Assembly: GCF_048820975.1 (NCBI RefSeq)
Contig: NZ_JBMEUF010000001.1
Location: 806,001 to 870,000, forward strand
Source: Glaciecola sp048820975
GTDB lineage: Bacteria; Pseudomonadota; Gammaproteobacteria; Enterobacterales; Alteromonadaceae
Reading direction: 5' to 3'
DNA length: 64,000 nucleotides
In this document: positions 28,477-35,491 of the stretch, piece by piece
Numbering within the stretch: position 1 is the stretch's first letter
Layout of the letters: the number at the start of each line of letters is the position of its first letter
Position numbers and translations under genes: made by a program
Notes under the pieces: model-generated
Told to the model about the DNA's origin: nothing
The model's database searches: none
The model's input: the letters and a program-made list of their open reading frames with translations, nothing else

Positions 28477-28866
28477 TTAAAAAGGAGGAGCACGCGCGGT
28501 GGCAAGATTAAAAGGAGTAAATGTGTACGGCTTTACAGGTAGGCTCAAAGACTTAAGACTAAGGCTTGTGCGATAAGAGCATAGTAAACTATAGGGCTCA
28601 CTTACTAAGTCTAATGCTTGTAATGTATTTTCAACTGGGCAAAGCGGCTTTTGCTCAGTATCAAGATTACTATTAACTTCAACTATTTTGCCAAACTTAA
28701 AGTAATCGACACTTGAAATATACTTAACTTGCGAACCTGTGCAAATAACCAACACACTATCATCTACTTTATTTACGGCATGCGTAAATTGATTAGCGTT
28801 TGCTATAGAAGCAAGGCACTGATTAAATAAAAGTATGATTAATAAAAATAAACTTTTTGTTCGCAC
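28477..28866 (-). CDS. small exported DUF2946-like protein
   Basis: A 129-aa protein starting at GTG with a hydrophobic N-terminal segment (SLFLLIILLFNQCL). The remainder has the DUF2946 outline: VLVICTGSQVKYIS, a CP pair in KPLCPVE, and a C-terminal ARAPPF. That family is usually adjacent to copper-linked TonB receptors. Here the receptor gene follows 50 bases downstream on the same strand, so the two are likely one operon. The family call is from memory of the pattern and is moderate. Confidence 0.6.
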   Translation of the reverse strand: MRTKSLFLLIILLFNQCLASIANANQFTHAVNKVDDSVLVICTGSQVKYISSVDYFKFGKIVEVNSNLDTEQKPLCPVENTLQALDLVSEPYSLLCSYRTSLSLKSLSLPVKPYTFTPFNLATARAPPF

Positions 28867-28979
28867 CGGCGTATATACCTTTGTGTGTGTAAGTTTAATT
28901 TATCAACCATTGATCTTAAAATCTACTCTTTATTGCAACTCAAAGAGTGAAAAATGATGTAAATCAACTTTGCACATGC

Positions 28980-28985
28980 TAAAAT
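28980..28985 (+). promoter_or_regulatory. candidate -10 box of ssrA
   Basis: TAAAAT lies 14 bases before the mature tmRNA 5' end. No good -35 match is visible 16-18 bases upstream, so only the -10 is proposed. Confidence 0.35.
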
Positions 28986-28998
28986 TACTAATTACTTC

Positions 28999-29366
28999 GG
29001 GGCTGCTCTGGATTCGACAGGATTCAATGATGCTTGAGGTGCATGCAGAGGTGCGGTTGGCCTCTTAAAAAAGCCGCAAAAAAATAGTCGCAAACGACGA
29101 AAACTACGCACTAGCAGCTTAATACCCTGTTCAGAGCCTCTTTGCCCTAGCTTCCGCCTTTAAGACGGGGAATTACAAAGAGTCAAACCCAAAAAGGATC
29201 GTGTGGAAGCTTACACCTGATAGCTGAAGCACTAAAACTAAATCAGGTATGTTTCTAAGTGGCCTGTCTGTCGGCAGCTTATTAACGAGAATAAAGACTG
29301 ACTAAGCATGTAGTGCCAACGGTTGACGCTTTCTGGACGCGGGTTCAATTCCCGCCAGCTCCACCA
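28999..29366 (+). ncRNA. ssrA: transfer-messenger RNA (tmRNA)
   Basis: The 5' end GGGGCTGCTCTGGATTCGAC and the 3' end CCGCCAGCTCCACCA pair as a tRNA-like acceptor stem, and GGTTCAATTCCCGCC forms the T arm. The internal reading frame resumes at GCA 29090 and encodes ANDENYALAA before TAA at 29120-29122, identical to the E. coli tag. Length is about 368 nt. Together with SmpB it rescues stalled ribosomes. The 3' end serves as integration site for the element that follows; the gene remains intact because the element restores the sequence. Confidence 0.97.
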
Positions 29367-29370
29367 CTTT
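29347..29370 (+). repeat. attL: 24-nt direct repeat in the 3' end of ssrA
   Basis: The 24 bases start AATTCCCGCC, end CACCACTTT, and recur exactly at 34795-34818. Looser similarity continues for about 40 more bases, including a terminator hairpin. The repeat begins in the T loop of tmRNA, a common tyrosine-integrase site. Confidence 0.9.
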
Positions 29371-29378
29371 TAATAACT

Positions 29379-29404
29379 AAGGCTGATTTTTCAGCCTTTT
29401 TTTT
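29379..29404 (+). terminator. ssrA terminator (left copy)
   Basis: AAGGCTGA, TTTT, TCAGCCTT and a run of T, 12 bases after the tmRNA 3' end. A near-copy lies at 34827-34852. Confidence 0.9.
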
Positions 29405-29543
29405 GCCTAAATTTTATTAAAAATCAAGTATTTAAAGGGCTGTAGAGGTATTTCTGTGCTTATAGTTAATTGTAGTTAACTATATTATTTAGTAACATGA
29501 ATGGTAACACGGTGTTACTAACCCCCTATATGGTGTTACTAAA

Positions 29544-30800
29544 ATGGCTAAAATAGTTAAACCTCTAACCAACACACAACTTGAAAATGCAAAGCCGAAA
29601 GCAAAGGAATATTCACTTGCTGACGGTAACGGCTTGTTATTAAGAATTAAGCCCACCGGCACAAAAGTTTGGTTGTTCAATTACACTCATCCATACACAG
29701 GCAAGCGCAAGAACATAGCGCTAGGCAAATACCCTGCCCTCAAGTTAGTAGACGCTAGAAAGATGCGCGAGGACAATTTAAGCCTATTAGCTAAGTCTTT
29801 AGATCCTAAAGAGTATAGAGACAATAACCTGGCATTAGAGCAAGAAAAACATTCAAACACTTTGTTTGCTGTCGCTAGCCGGTGGTTTGAAGTAAAGCGA
29901 ACACAAGTGAGCCCTAGCTATGCTGTCGATATTTGGCGATCTCTTGAATTGCATGTTTTACCAAGCTTAGGCAAAGCCCCTCTTTCACAAATAACGGCTA
30001 AACAAGCAATTGAAGTACTTAATCCATTGGCCGCTAAAGGTAGCTTAGAAACTGTTAAACGTGTTTGCCAGCGCTTAAATGAGGTTATGTACTTTGCTAC
30101 AAACACAGGGATCATATTAAACAATCCGCTTGCAGCCATTAATAAAGCGTTTGAAGCGCCGAAAGCAACCAACCTACCAAGCCTTGCACCTGATCAATTG
30201 CCTAGAGTTATGAGCGCATTATCTACGGCTAATATTAAAATAGTCACACGCTGCTTAATTGAATGGCAATTACATACAATGGTAAGGCCAAGCGAGGCGG
30301 CAAAAGCTGAATGGTCAGAGATAGATTTAGTAAAGCGAACTTGGACTATACCAGCCGAAAAAATGAAAAAAAGCAGCAATGGCGATCACGTTGTGCCATT
30401 AACTGATCAAACTTTAGCTCTATTGGAATATATAAAACCTATTAGCGGCCACCGGCCTTTTATTTTTCCATCCGACAGAAACCCTCTGCAGCATGCTAAT
30501 AGCTCAACCGCTAACATGGCCCTAAAGCGTATGGGTTTTAAGCAACAACTTGTAGCACACGGCTTGCGCTCATTAGCTAGCAGCACACTGAATGAACAAG
30601 GCTTTGATGCTGATGTTATAGAAACATGTTTAGCGCATGTTGATAGTAACACCGTAAGGCGTGCTTACAATCGGACTGACTATTTAGAGCGCAGACGCAC
30701 TGTAATGGATTGGTGGAGTTCGCATATAGAAAACGCCGCAAATGGCAACTTAAGCTTAGGTGCCAATGCAAAAACATTAAACGTAGTTAATTTTAAGTAA
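29544..30800 (+). CDS. int: P4-type tyrosine integrase
   Basis: A 418-aa protein. The N-terminal DUF4102 arm-binding domain is visible in LADGNGLLLRIKPTGTKVWL and LGKYPALKLVDARK. The catalytic domain has Arg in HTMVRPSEAAKAEWSEI, HGLRS with His and Arg, LAHVDSN with the second His, and the nucleophilic Tyr in RAYNRTDYLERR. All are intact. It starts about 175 bases after the attL repeat and points away from ssrA. It should catalyse insertion into and excision from the tmRNA gene. AlpA-like proteins often control such integrases, and one is encoded further on. Confidence 0.95.
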   Translation: MAKIVKPLTNTQLENAKPKAKEYSLADGNGLLLRIKPTGTKVWLFNYTHPYTGKRKNIALGKYPALKLVDARKMREDNLSLLAKSLDPKEYRDNNLALEQEKHSNTLFAVASRWFEVKRTQVSPSYAVDIWRSLELHVLPSLGKAPLSQITAKQAIEVLNPLAAKGSLETVKRVCQRLNEVMYFATNTGIILNNPLAAINKAFEAPKATNLPSLAPDQLPRVMSALSTANIKIVTRCLIEWQLHTMVRPSEAAKAEWSEIDLVKRTWTIPAEKMKKSSNGDHVVPLTDQTLALLEYIKPISGHRPFIFPSDRNPLQHANSSTANMALKRMGFKQQLVAHGLRSLASSTLNEQGFDADVIETCLAHVDSNTVRRAYNRTDYLERRRTVMDWWSSHIENAANGNLSLGANAKTLNVVNFK

Positions 30801-30811
30801 AAGGAAATACC

Positions 30812-31021
30812 ATGAACAATGAAACGATGATCAATAAAGATGATGTATTTACAGTATCAGCAAAATTAGAGAACTGTATTCAGTTGTTAAACCTAACGCT
30901 AGGGCAAGCACAAGAGCTTGAAACCGCAAGTCCTGAGAACAAAAAGCTAGTAGCAGCAATGACAGGTGTTAAGGATTATCTAAGTTCAATAGACAGCGAT
31001 CTAGAGCGTTTAGTTAGTTAA
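30812..31021 (+). CDS. 69-aa hypothetical protein downstream of int
   Basis: It starts 11 bases after the integrase stop with AAAAGGAAAT upstream, so it is co-transcribed with int. It is predicted helical, with many Leu and Glu residues (ENCIQLLNLTLGQAQELE), no cysteines and no membrane segment. The family is not recognised. It is followed at once by a terminator. A role in excision or as a small regulator is possible but not supported by any motif. Confidence 0.55.
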   Translation: MNNETMINKDDVFTVSAKLENCIQLLNLTLGQAQELETASPENKKLVAAMTGVKDYLSSIDSDLERLVS

Positions 31022-31030
31022 TAGCCCGCC

Positions 31031-31059
31031 GGTGGAGCATTCCCCCCGCTCCACCTTTT
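31031..31059 (+). terminator. terminator after int and the 69-aa gene
   Basis: GGTGGAGC and GCTCCACC form a perfect 8-bp stem around a C-rich loop, followed by TTTT. It lies ten bases past the stop codon. Confidence 0.7.
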
Positions 31060-31368
31060 GCCTTAACATCGCGTTCTACACATTTATTTAAACTATAATT
31101 AAAAGTTAAAACATTTTTTTTATTTATATTAATAGACGCAAATGAACGAATATAAAAGAAAATGAAGGAAATCTGAAAATTCAACACATCACCCGCCACA
31201 AATGACCCACAAGACAATTATAAACATGTGTGTTTTACTTTTATCTCGCTGGTGATAACTACAGGTCGCTATCTGTAATTATCTACTCGATAGGCATGCA
31301 AGAACTAGAAAAATTAGGCGGGTTTAGAACTTTTCGCCATAAAAACATTTTTTTCAGTTATTAAAACA

Positions 31369-31408
31369 AGGTCCTTTTAGGTCTTTTTAGGTCTTTTGGG
31401 GTCTTATT
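31369..31408 (+). repeat. four tandem 10-nt repeats, AGGTCTTTTT-like
   Basis: The units are AGGTCCTTTT, AGGTCTTTTT, AGGTCTTTTG and GGGTCTTATT, with a strict 10-base period, so every unit faces the same side of the helix. The position, about 100 bases before alpA, suggests binding sites for AlpA, the integrase arms or another element regulator. Confidence 0.7.
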
Positions 31409-31511
31409 AGTAACCCCTTGAATGCCACGCCAAATATGGCCTACAAGACAATTATAGTTAAGTATGCTTAACTGTTTTCAGCATTTAACAATCAACCAAA
31501 GGTAATACAAA

Positions 31512-31775
31512 ATGTACGATATTAAACAAACTAGATTTATGACAAAAGTTGAAGCAAAGCGTTGTTTAGCGATTAGCGAAACAAACTTAAAGCACATCAT
31601 ATCAAAAGGGTTAATGGTTCCTTTAATTTCACTAGGTGAGCGGTCAGTTGGTTTTATTGAACAAGAAGTTCACCACATAATGGCCGCTCGTATTTATGGC
31701 AAGTCTAACGAAGAAATACAGCAGTTAGTACAAGACTTGGTGGCACATAGAAAAAGCCTTTCATTGGTGGCCTAA
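31512..31775 (+). CDS. AlpA-like phage/satellite transcriptional regulator
   Basis: An 87-aa protein. MTKVEAKRCLAISETNLKHII has the layout of an excisionase-type winged helix. The C-terminal GERSVGFIEQEVHHIMAARIYGKSNEEIQQLV corresponds to the AlpA family signature and is seen here as LGERSVGFIEQEV followed by ARIYGKSNEEI. AlpA proteins activate int or act as excision directionality factors in P4-like elements. It heads a tight gene string, with the next start one base after its stop. Confidence 0.8.
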   Translation: MYDIKQTRFMTKVEAKRCLAISETNLKHIISKGLMVPLISLGERSVGFIEQEVHHIMAARIYGKSNEEIQQLVQDLVAHRKSLSLVA

Positions 31776-31776
31776 T

Positions 31777-32106
31777 ATGCTTTCTTGTAAACCAGCTAAA
31801 CCACCACTTAAAGTAGAGCTTTGCTTGTCTATGATGCTTGCCAATGGACCCAATGGTTCGAATCAATTAGAGGCATTTAGTGAGTATGGTGAAACCTGCT
31901 TACACTCTACAATTTCAACTCTGGCGAACTCACATGGGATCTTAATCCACCGGCAGACGGAAAAGCATAGGAATCGCGCCGGTGGTTTTGCTCATTTTAC
32001 TAGATACACACTAGCAGATCCTTATTCTGTAGAGCTAGCGCACGCTCTATTGCAGCGCCTTAAAGCAAGGCGAAATGCGAAAGGTGAATTAAGTGGAGTG
32101 GTTTAG
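31777..32106 (+). CDS. helix-turn-helix protein of the HTH_39 type
   Basis: A 109-aa protein. LANGPNGSNQLEAFSEYGETCLH followed by STISTLANSHGILIHR has the layout of small phage/element winged-helix proteins in which the second helix contacts DNA; it reads here as GSNQLEAFSEYG and STISTLANSHGI. The C-terminus is basic (LLQRLKARRNAK). It is the second gene of the alpA string, with one base between genes upstream and three downstream. A regulator or replication accessory role is inferred. Confidence 0.6.
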   Translation: MLSCKPAKPPLKVELCLSMMLANGPNGSNQLEAFSEYGETCLHSTISTLANSHGILIHRQTEKHRNRAGGFAHFTRYTLADPYSVELAHALLQRLKARRNAKGELSGVV

Positions 32107-32109
32107 TTT

Positions 32110-32859
32110 ATGTCGTTCAGTATATCAGCACTAGTCTGGTCAAAAGAGTTTCACAGTGCAAATGCTAAGTTTGTAATGCTAAAGTTAGCAGATAATGCAA
32201 ATGACAAAGGTGAATGCTGGCCTAGTTATCTAACGATAGCTAAATATTGCGGGCTTAGCCGGCAAACTGCGATTGCTCAAATTACTAAGTTAGAGAGTTA
32301 TGATCTTTTAAAGATTGAGCCTCGAAAAGGTAAAAAAGGATCGGCTAGTAATCGCTATAAACTCAACCTTAAATCAATTGAGTTATTGCCGAATGTAAAA
32401 GTTCATTCAAGCAGCGAAGATGAACCGCCCTTAGACAAACAGATTGACCACCCTAGTCAAACAAGTTTACTACCCCTAGTCAAACAACTTGACCACCCTA
32501 GTCAAACAAGTTTACTACCCCTAGTCAAAGAGCTTGACCCAGAATCTATAAGTAAACCTATCATTGAATCTAAAAAGATAGAGCGTGAAAAGAAACGTTT
32601 TGTAAAACCGTCTGTAAGTGAAGTTTATGATCATATGAAATTGCAAGGTCAAGTTGATTACAATATTGCGGAACAGTTTTTTCACTACTACGAAAGTAAT
32701 GGTTGGCTGGTTGGTAAAAATAAAATGAAGTCGTGGGAGTCAGCTATAAATGGTTGGTTGAGTAGAAATAAATCAACAAAGCCAAAAAACAGCACAGCAT
32801 ACGCGCTTACAATCGCATATGACGCAGCCGAAAAGAGGAGTGGCAATAGTGAGTTTTAA
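32110..32859 (+). CDS. lambda-O-like replication initiation protein with internal iterons
   Basis: A 249-aa protein. Residues about 1-95 form a winged helix (CWPSYLTIAKYCGLSRQTAI, then ITKLESYDLLKIEPRKGKKG), as in phage replication initiators. Residues about 105-145 are a spacer made of a 15-aa repeat, HPSQTSLLPLVKQLD. Residues about 175-220 contain FFHYYESNGWLVGKNKMKSW and INGWLSRN, typical of the C-terminal part of O/DnaT-like loaders. The DNA coding for the spacer holds five evenly spaced iteron-like units, which suggests the origin lies inside the gene as in lambdoid phages. Confidence 0.75.
   Translation: MSFSISALVWSKEFHSANAKFVMLKLADNANDKGECWPSYLTIAKYCGLSRQTAIAQITKLESYDLLKIEPRKGKKGSASNRYKLNLKSIELLPNVKVHSSSEDEPPLDKQIDHPSQTSLLPLVKQLDHPSQTSLLPLVKELDPESISKPIIESKKIEREKKRFVKPSVSEVYDHMKLQGQVDYNIAEQFFHYYESNGWLVGKNKMKSWESAINGWLSRNKSTKPKNSTAYALTIAYDAAEKRSGNSEF
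32430..32530 (+). repeat. five iteron-like repeats, candidate replication origin
   Basis: The unit CCTAGTCAAAC occurs at 32452, 32475, 32497 and 32520 (last base G in the fourth), with a degenerate copy, CTTAGACAAAC, at 32430. The start-to-start distances are 22, 23, 22 and 23 bases, about two helix turns. The array lies within the replication gene between its DNA-binding and C-terminal domains. Confidence 0.75.
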
Positions 32860-33280
32860 TAATAAGAAAAGCAACAAATTCACCTTAGCAGAATATGACC
32901 TTTTAGAAAGTGATTCAATATCTTTAGAAAGTAGGCTCTTATACGCGCTTGTTTACCGTCGATTTATGAACAACACTAATGGCATAACGTTAGTTGCCAA
33001 TTCGGATCTTCTTTACTGCCTAAATTATGCAAAACAGAATCGAATTAAAAATAAGCGCATCAGTTATTCAAGGGAAAATATTAGAACCTTTCGTGGCGAA
33101 TTAATAAAAATAGGCTTGCTAACTGAGGTAAATACCGAAAGATTACCAGGCCAATCAATTCACTATTTACTTGCTTACGCTGACTATGAGCTAAAATCTA
33201 CAGGGTTCAATAGTACGGCGTTACTGGGTACCGATTCGTTTTTAGTTATAAGTACTGATTGGGAAGATAAGTTGCAATAA
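32849..33280 (+). CDS. 143-aa protein of unknown function in the replication operon
   Basis: I place the start at GTG 32849, preceded by GAGGAG; it overlaps the replication gene by 11 bases and the protein begins (M)SFNNKKSNKFTLAEYDLL. The frame is open to 32819 but without a ribosome site. Helical segments with RESRLLYALVYRRF-like text (actual: LESRLLYALVYRRFMNN) and ENIRTFRGELIKIGLLTEV look like a winged helix. A replication partner is plausible by position; no family is recognised. Confidence 0.6.
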   Translation: MSFNNKKSNKFTLAEYDLLESDSISLESRLLYALVYRRFMNNTNGITLVANSDLLYCLNYAKQNRIKNKRISYSRENIRTFRGELIKIGLLTEVNTERLPGQSIHYLLAYADYELKSTGFNSTALLGTDSFLVISTDWEDKLQ

Positions 33281-33320
33281 TTCACCACGGCGATTCAATA
33301 GGGAATGCTCATATAATGAA

Positions 33321-33356
33321 GCGCTTAACAAGCGTCCCAGAGCGCTGTTAGAACGC
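33321..33356 (+). other. imperfect hairpin in the 290-bp gap after the replication operon
   Basis: GCGCTTAACAAGCG and CGCTGTTAGAACGC pair with one bulge and one mismatch around an eight-base loop. There is no T-run, so it is not a standard terminator. It lies about 40 bases after the last gene of the operon. Confidence 0.4.
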
Positions 33357-33570
33357 ACCCCATGTCAATTACCATTATTATACTTAAACAAAGCACAAGC
33401 TTGCACAGTGACAATTAAAGCTAATTTCATTTTATATCAAGTATCATTAATTTATTGCAGGCGAAAAACAATCGTTAAATTACCCCTAGGTAAAGTTAAA
33501 ACATAAGTAAGAGTTATAATAAATTGCTAAAATAGTTTAATCCCTACACTGGCAATTTAAGTTAATACAT

Positions 33571-33960
33571 ATGTTGTATGCGATAAAAACGAAATTAAAT
33601 GACTTCATCAAAGAAAACCTAGAGCACGCTATGCTTATTCGCGTTGATGTAGCAAGCGATGTGCAATACCCGTTCACGCAATCGGTTGACATAGACGACG
33701 GCGTTATTATTTCAGCCGGTTATGACGAATACTTACCTGGCTCGACGCTGAAAGAAATAACCGGGCGGTTTGAGTATGACTCCGACAACAGCGAAATAAG
33801 AGTGTACCAGGGGGATAAGCTCAAATTTAAGATTGTTAAAGCCCAGGGGCCCGCCTATAACGATATTATGAGTTACGAGGGCCAGTATAGGCCAGAGGAC
33901 GTAGCACGCATTAAAAAGCATATAGCGCAAATGCAAAGCGCCGGGCGGGGCTATATTTAA
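33571..33960 (+). CDS. orphan cargo protein of the element (paralogue of 35057-35440)
   Basis: A 129-aa cytoplasmic protein beginning MLYAIKTKLNDFIKE. Conserved blocks shared with the copy outside the element are GVIISAGYDEYLPGSTL and YEGQYRPEDVARIKKHI; by hand alignment about 88 of 127 positions are identical. I do not recognise a family. There is no signal peptide, no cysteines and no known catalytic motif. It lies in the right-end cargo zone, where satellites commonly keep anti-phage or fitness genes, so a defence role is possible but unsupported by motifs. Confidence 0.65.
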   Translation: MLYAIKTKLNDFIKENLEHAMLIRVDVASDVQYPFTQSVDIDDGVIISAGYDEYLPGSTLKEITGRFEYDSDNSEIRVYQGDKLKFKIVKAQGPAYNDIMSYEGQYRPEDVARIKKHIAQMQSAGRGYI

Positions 33961-34048
33961 ACTCTTTTGAACCTGTCAAAACCTGTCATTTAAATCAAAA
34001 GCAGCACACTCTTAATAGTTAATATGTGTTAATAAATGTTAACATTGA

Positions 34049-34092
34049 AATCACTTCAATAGTGATTGACAGTAGGTTAACTTCTATACAAT
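34049..34092 (+). promoter_or_regulatory. candidate promoter with palindromic operator before the lipoprotein gene
   Basis: AATCACT, TCAAT, AGTGATT is a perfect 7-bp inverted repeat (34049-34067). Its end overlaps TTGACA at 34066-34071. TACAAT follows at 34087-34092 with a 15-base spacer, or CAATAT with 17. Both precede the ATG at 34123 by about 30 bases. Confidence 0.45.
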
Positions 34093-34122
34093 ATTAAGCT
34101 AACTATTAAAGGGACTTTTTCT

Positions 34123-34674
34123 ATGAAAATATTTATCTATTTGTTACTTGTCGTTAGCCTACAAGCTTGTGTTATTCATCTACCATCTATACCTCAAAAA
34201 GCACCTAAGGATGCTAGCAAAGTTAGCACTGATATAACTGTAGAGTATGACAAATTTAACAACACCACTTCTATACGAACGCCCCTATACTTAAGCCGCA
34301 AAGGATTTACTGACACATTCCCAGTGCAACTAAGGTTTAGAAGTACCTATCAGAATGACGCACGGTTATTTATTCAGCTTTATGTTGTTGTGTCGGATGT
34401 TGATTGGGGTTTTTATCATTCAGCCAATGGCGAAGATGGATATTCATTTGATTTTATTGATATAGATAGTAAGGCTTCAGTTGAGCTTAACATGGTCAAC
34501 ACGAAAGAGGTTTTCGGAGTTTCGGTACCAATTGAGTATCTAAGAAAAATCGCTGGTAAGGACTGGGAAGTAAAAGCTTATGGCAAACGTAAAGAGGGGA
34601 CGTTCATAATACCAGGCTCATTATCAGCAGCGTTTCTAAAAGAATTAGAATGTTTTGAAGAAAAAAATTGTTAA
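34123..34674 (+). CDS. lipoprotein cargo of the element
   Basis: A 183-aa protein with a short signal sequence and a lipobox, MKIFIYLLLVVSLQAC, so Cys16 would be acylated. The mature part has alternating hydrophobic and polar residues and ends in a Cys (EEKNC). I recognise no family. It has its own promoter-like region with a palindrome and is the last gene before attR. Surface or periplasmic lipoproteins carried by phages and satellites often block superinfection; that role here is a guess from context. Confidence 0.7.
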   Translation: MKIFIYLLLVVSLQACVIHLPSIPQKAPKDASKVSTDITVEYDKFNNTTSIRTPLYLSRKGFTDTFPVQLRFRSTYQNDARLFIQLYVVVSDVDWGFYHSANGEDGYSFDFIDIDSKASVELNMVNTKEVFGVSVPIEYLRKIAGKDWEVKAYGKRKEGTFIIPGSLSAAFLKELECFEEKNC

Positions 34675-34794
34675 TTGATAAATCATATCAAATTTCATAT
34701 TGATGACAATTGATAATGGTAACACAGGAAGTAACACGACGACCCCAATCAACGTTCAATATTTATTTAATACAATAACTTAAACGCTCTATAT

Positions 34795-34818
34795 AATTCC
34801 CGCCAGCTCCACCACTTT
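34795..34818 (+). repeat. attR: second copy of the ssrA 3'-end repeat
   Basis: It is identical over 24 bases to 29347-29370. Upstream of it the tmRNA sequence is absent, so it marks the right junction of the element. Confidence 0.9.
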
Positions 34819-34826
34819 AATAAATT

Positions 34827-34852
34827 AAGGCTGATTATTCAGCCTTTTTTTT
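34827..34852 (+). terminator. original ssrA terminator beyond attR
   Basis: AAGGCTGA, TTAT, TCAGCCTT and a T-run. It differs from the left copy only in the loop, consistent with being the terminator that followed ssrA before insertion. The rest of the 34675-35056 gap has no other feature I can support. Confidence 0.8.
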
Positions 34853-35056
34853 GCGTCAAATTTAGCACAAATGTAAATATCTATAGATGTGCTCAAACAC
34901 CCGTGCTTAAATGCAAGCAACTACCATATATTGCCAATTGCCCTAAGCTCAAAGTCATTGTTCTTAAAGTGGCAATTAATAGCGCGCTACACTCAGCAAC
35001 GCGGCATTTGCTTACACTAAAGTTAAATTCGTAATTTACATCAGGAATAGATAATT

Positions 35057-35440
35057 ATGCTATACGCCATAAAAACCGAACTTAATAGCTTTATCAAAGA
35101 ACATTTAGAACACGCTATGCTAACTAAGCCAAGGCTTGATTTTGGCTGGCCTATATCGCAGTCTGTAAACATTGACGGCGGCGTCATTATTTCAGCCGGC
35201 TATGACGAATACTTGCCAGGTTCAACACTTCGCGCCGTTATTGGTCGCTTTGAATATGACGAAGAAAACAAAGAGGTAAGAATATACGACGGCGAAAAGC
35301 TAGCATTTAAAATAGTGAAAGCCGATAAAATAGCATATGAGGCCATTATGACCTATGAGGGGCAATATAGGCCCGAAGATATAGCCAGGATAAAGAGACA
35401 TATTAAGCAAATGGAAAGCGCTGGACGAGGTGATATTTAA
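35057..35440 (+). CDS. orphan protein, paralogue of the element cargo protein
   Basis: A 127-aa protein that aligns end to end with the one at 33571-33960, with one two-residue gap and strong conservation of SAGYDEYLPGSTL and YEGQYRPED. It lies 238 bases outside attR, so it is either a chromosomal relative or a leftover from an earlier insertion at the same site. The family is unknown. There is no signal peptide or membrane segment. Confidence 0.65.
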   Translation: MLYAIKTELNSFIKEHLEHAMLTKPRLDFGWPISQSVNIDGGVIISAGYDEYLPGSTLRAVIGRFEYDEENKEVRIYDGEKLAFKIVKADKIAYEAIMTYEGQYRPEDIARIKRHIKQMESAGRGDI

Positions 35441-35491
35441 GGAAAGCCGCCTTTAAATTACGTCCTTGTTTGTTCAGCTAATGCTTATTTA

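Larger units (their letters stand above)
31022..31511 (+). promoter_or_regulatory. 490-bp non-coding control region of the element
   Basis: It contains the terminator at 31031-31059, two near-identical blocks of about 30 nt ending in ACAAGACAATTATA (31209-31222 and 31443-31456), and a four-unit 10-nt tandem repeat at 31369-31408. It must carry the promoter of the alpA-to-replication operon. I see no convincing ORF in it. Confidence 0.6.
29347..34818. mobile_element. 5.4-kb integrative element in ssrA, minimal satellite-like
   Basis: The element is bounded by exact 24-nt repeats at 29347-29370 and 34795-34818. The integrase gene sits next to attL. Then come a 69-aa protein, a non-coding region with repeats, an AlpA-like regulator, an HTH protein, a replication protein with an internal iteron array, an unknown protein, and two cargo genes. 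There is no capsid, tail, terminase or lysis gene. This gene set (excision, regulation, replication, cargo) matches small phage satellites better than a prophage remnant. The minimal satellites of marine vibrios (PICMI) are the closest concept I recall; relatedness is untested. Confidence 0.85.

Noticed and set aside
33321..33356. Resemblance to an integron attC site (TTAACA and GTTAGAAC ends)
   Set aside because: It is only 36 bases, lacks the usual internal L and R boxes, is not repeated, and no integron integrase is present.
34819..35056. A third attachment site indicating tandem islands at ssrA
   Set aside because: I searched the flank of the outside paralogue up to 35490 by eye and found no further copy of the ssrA-end repeat.
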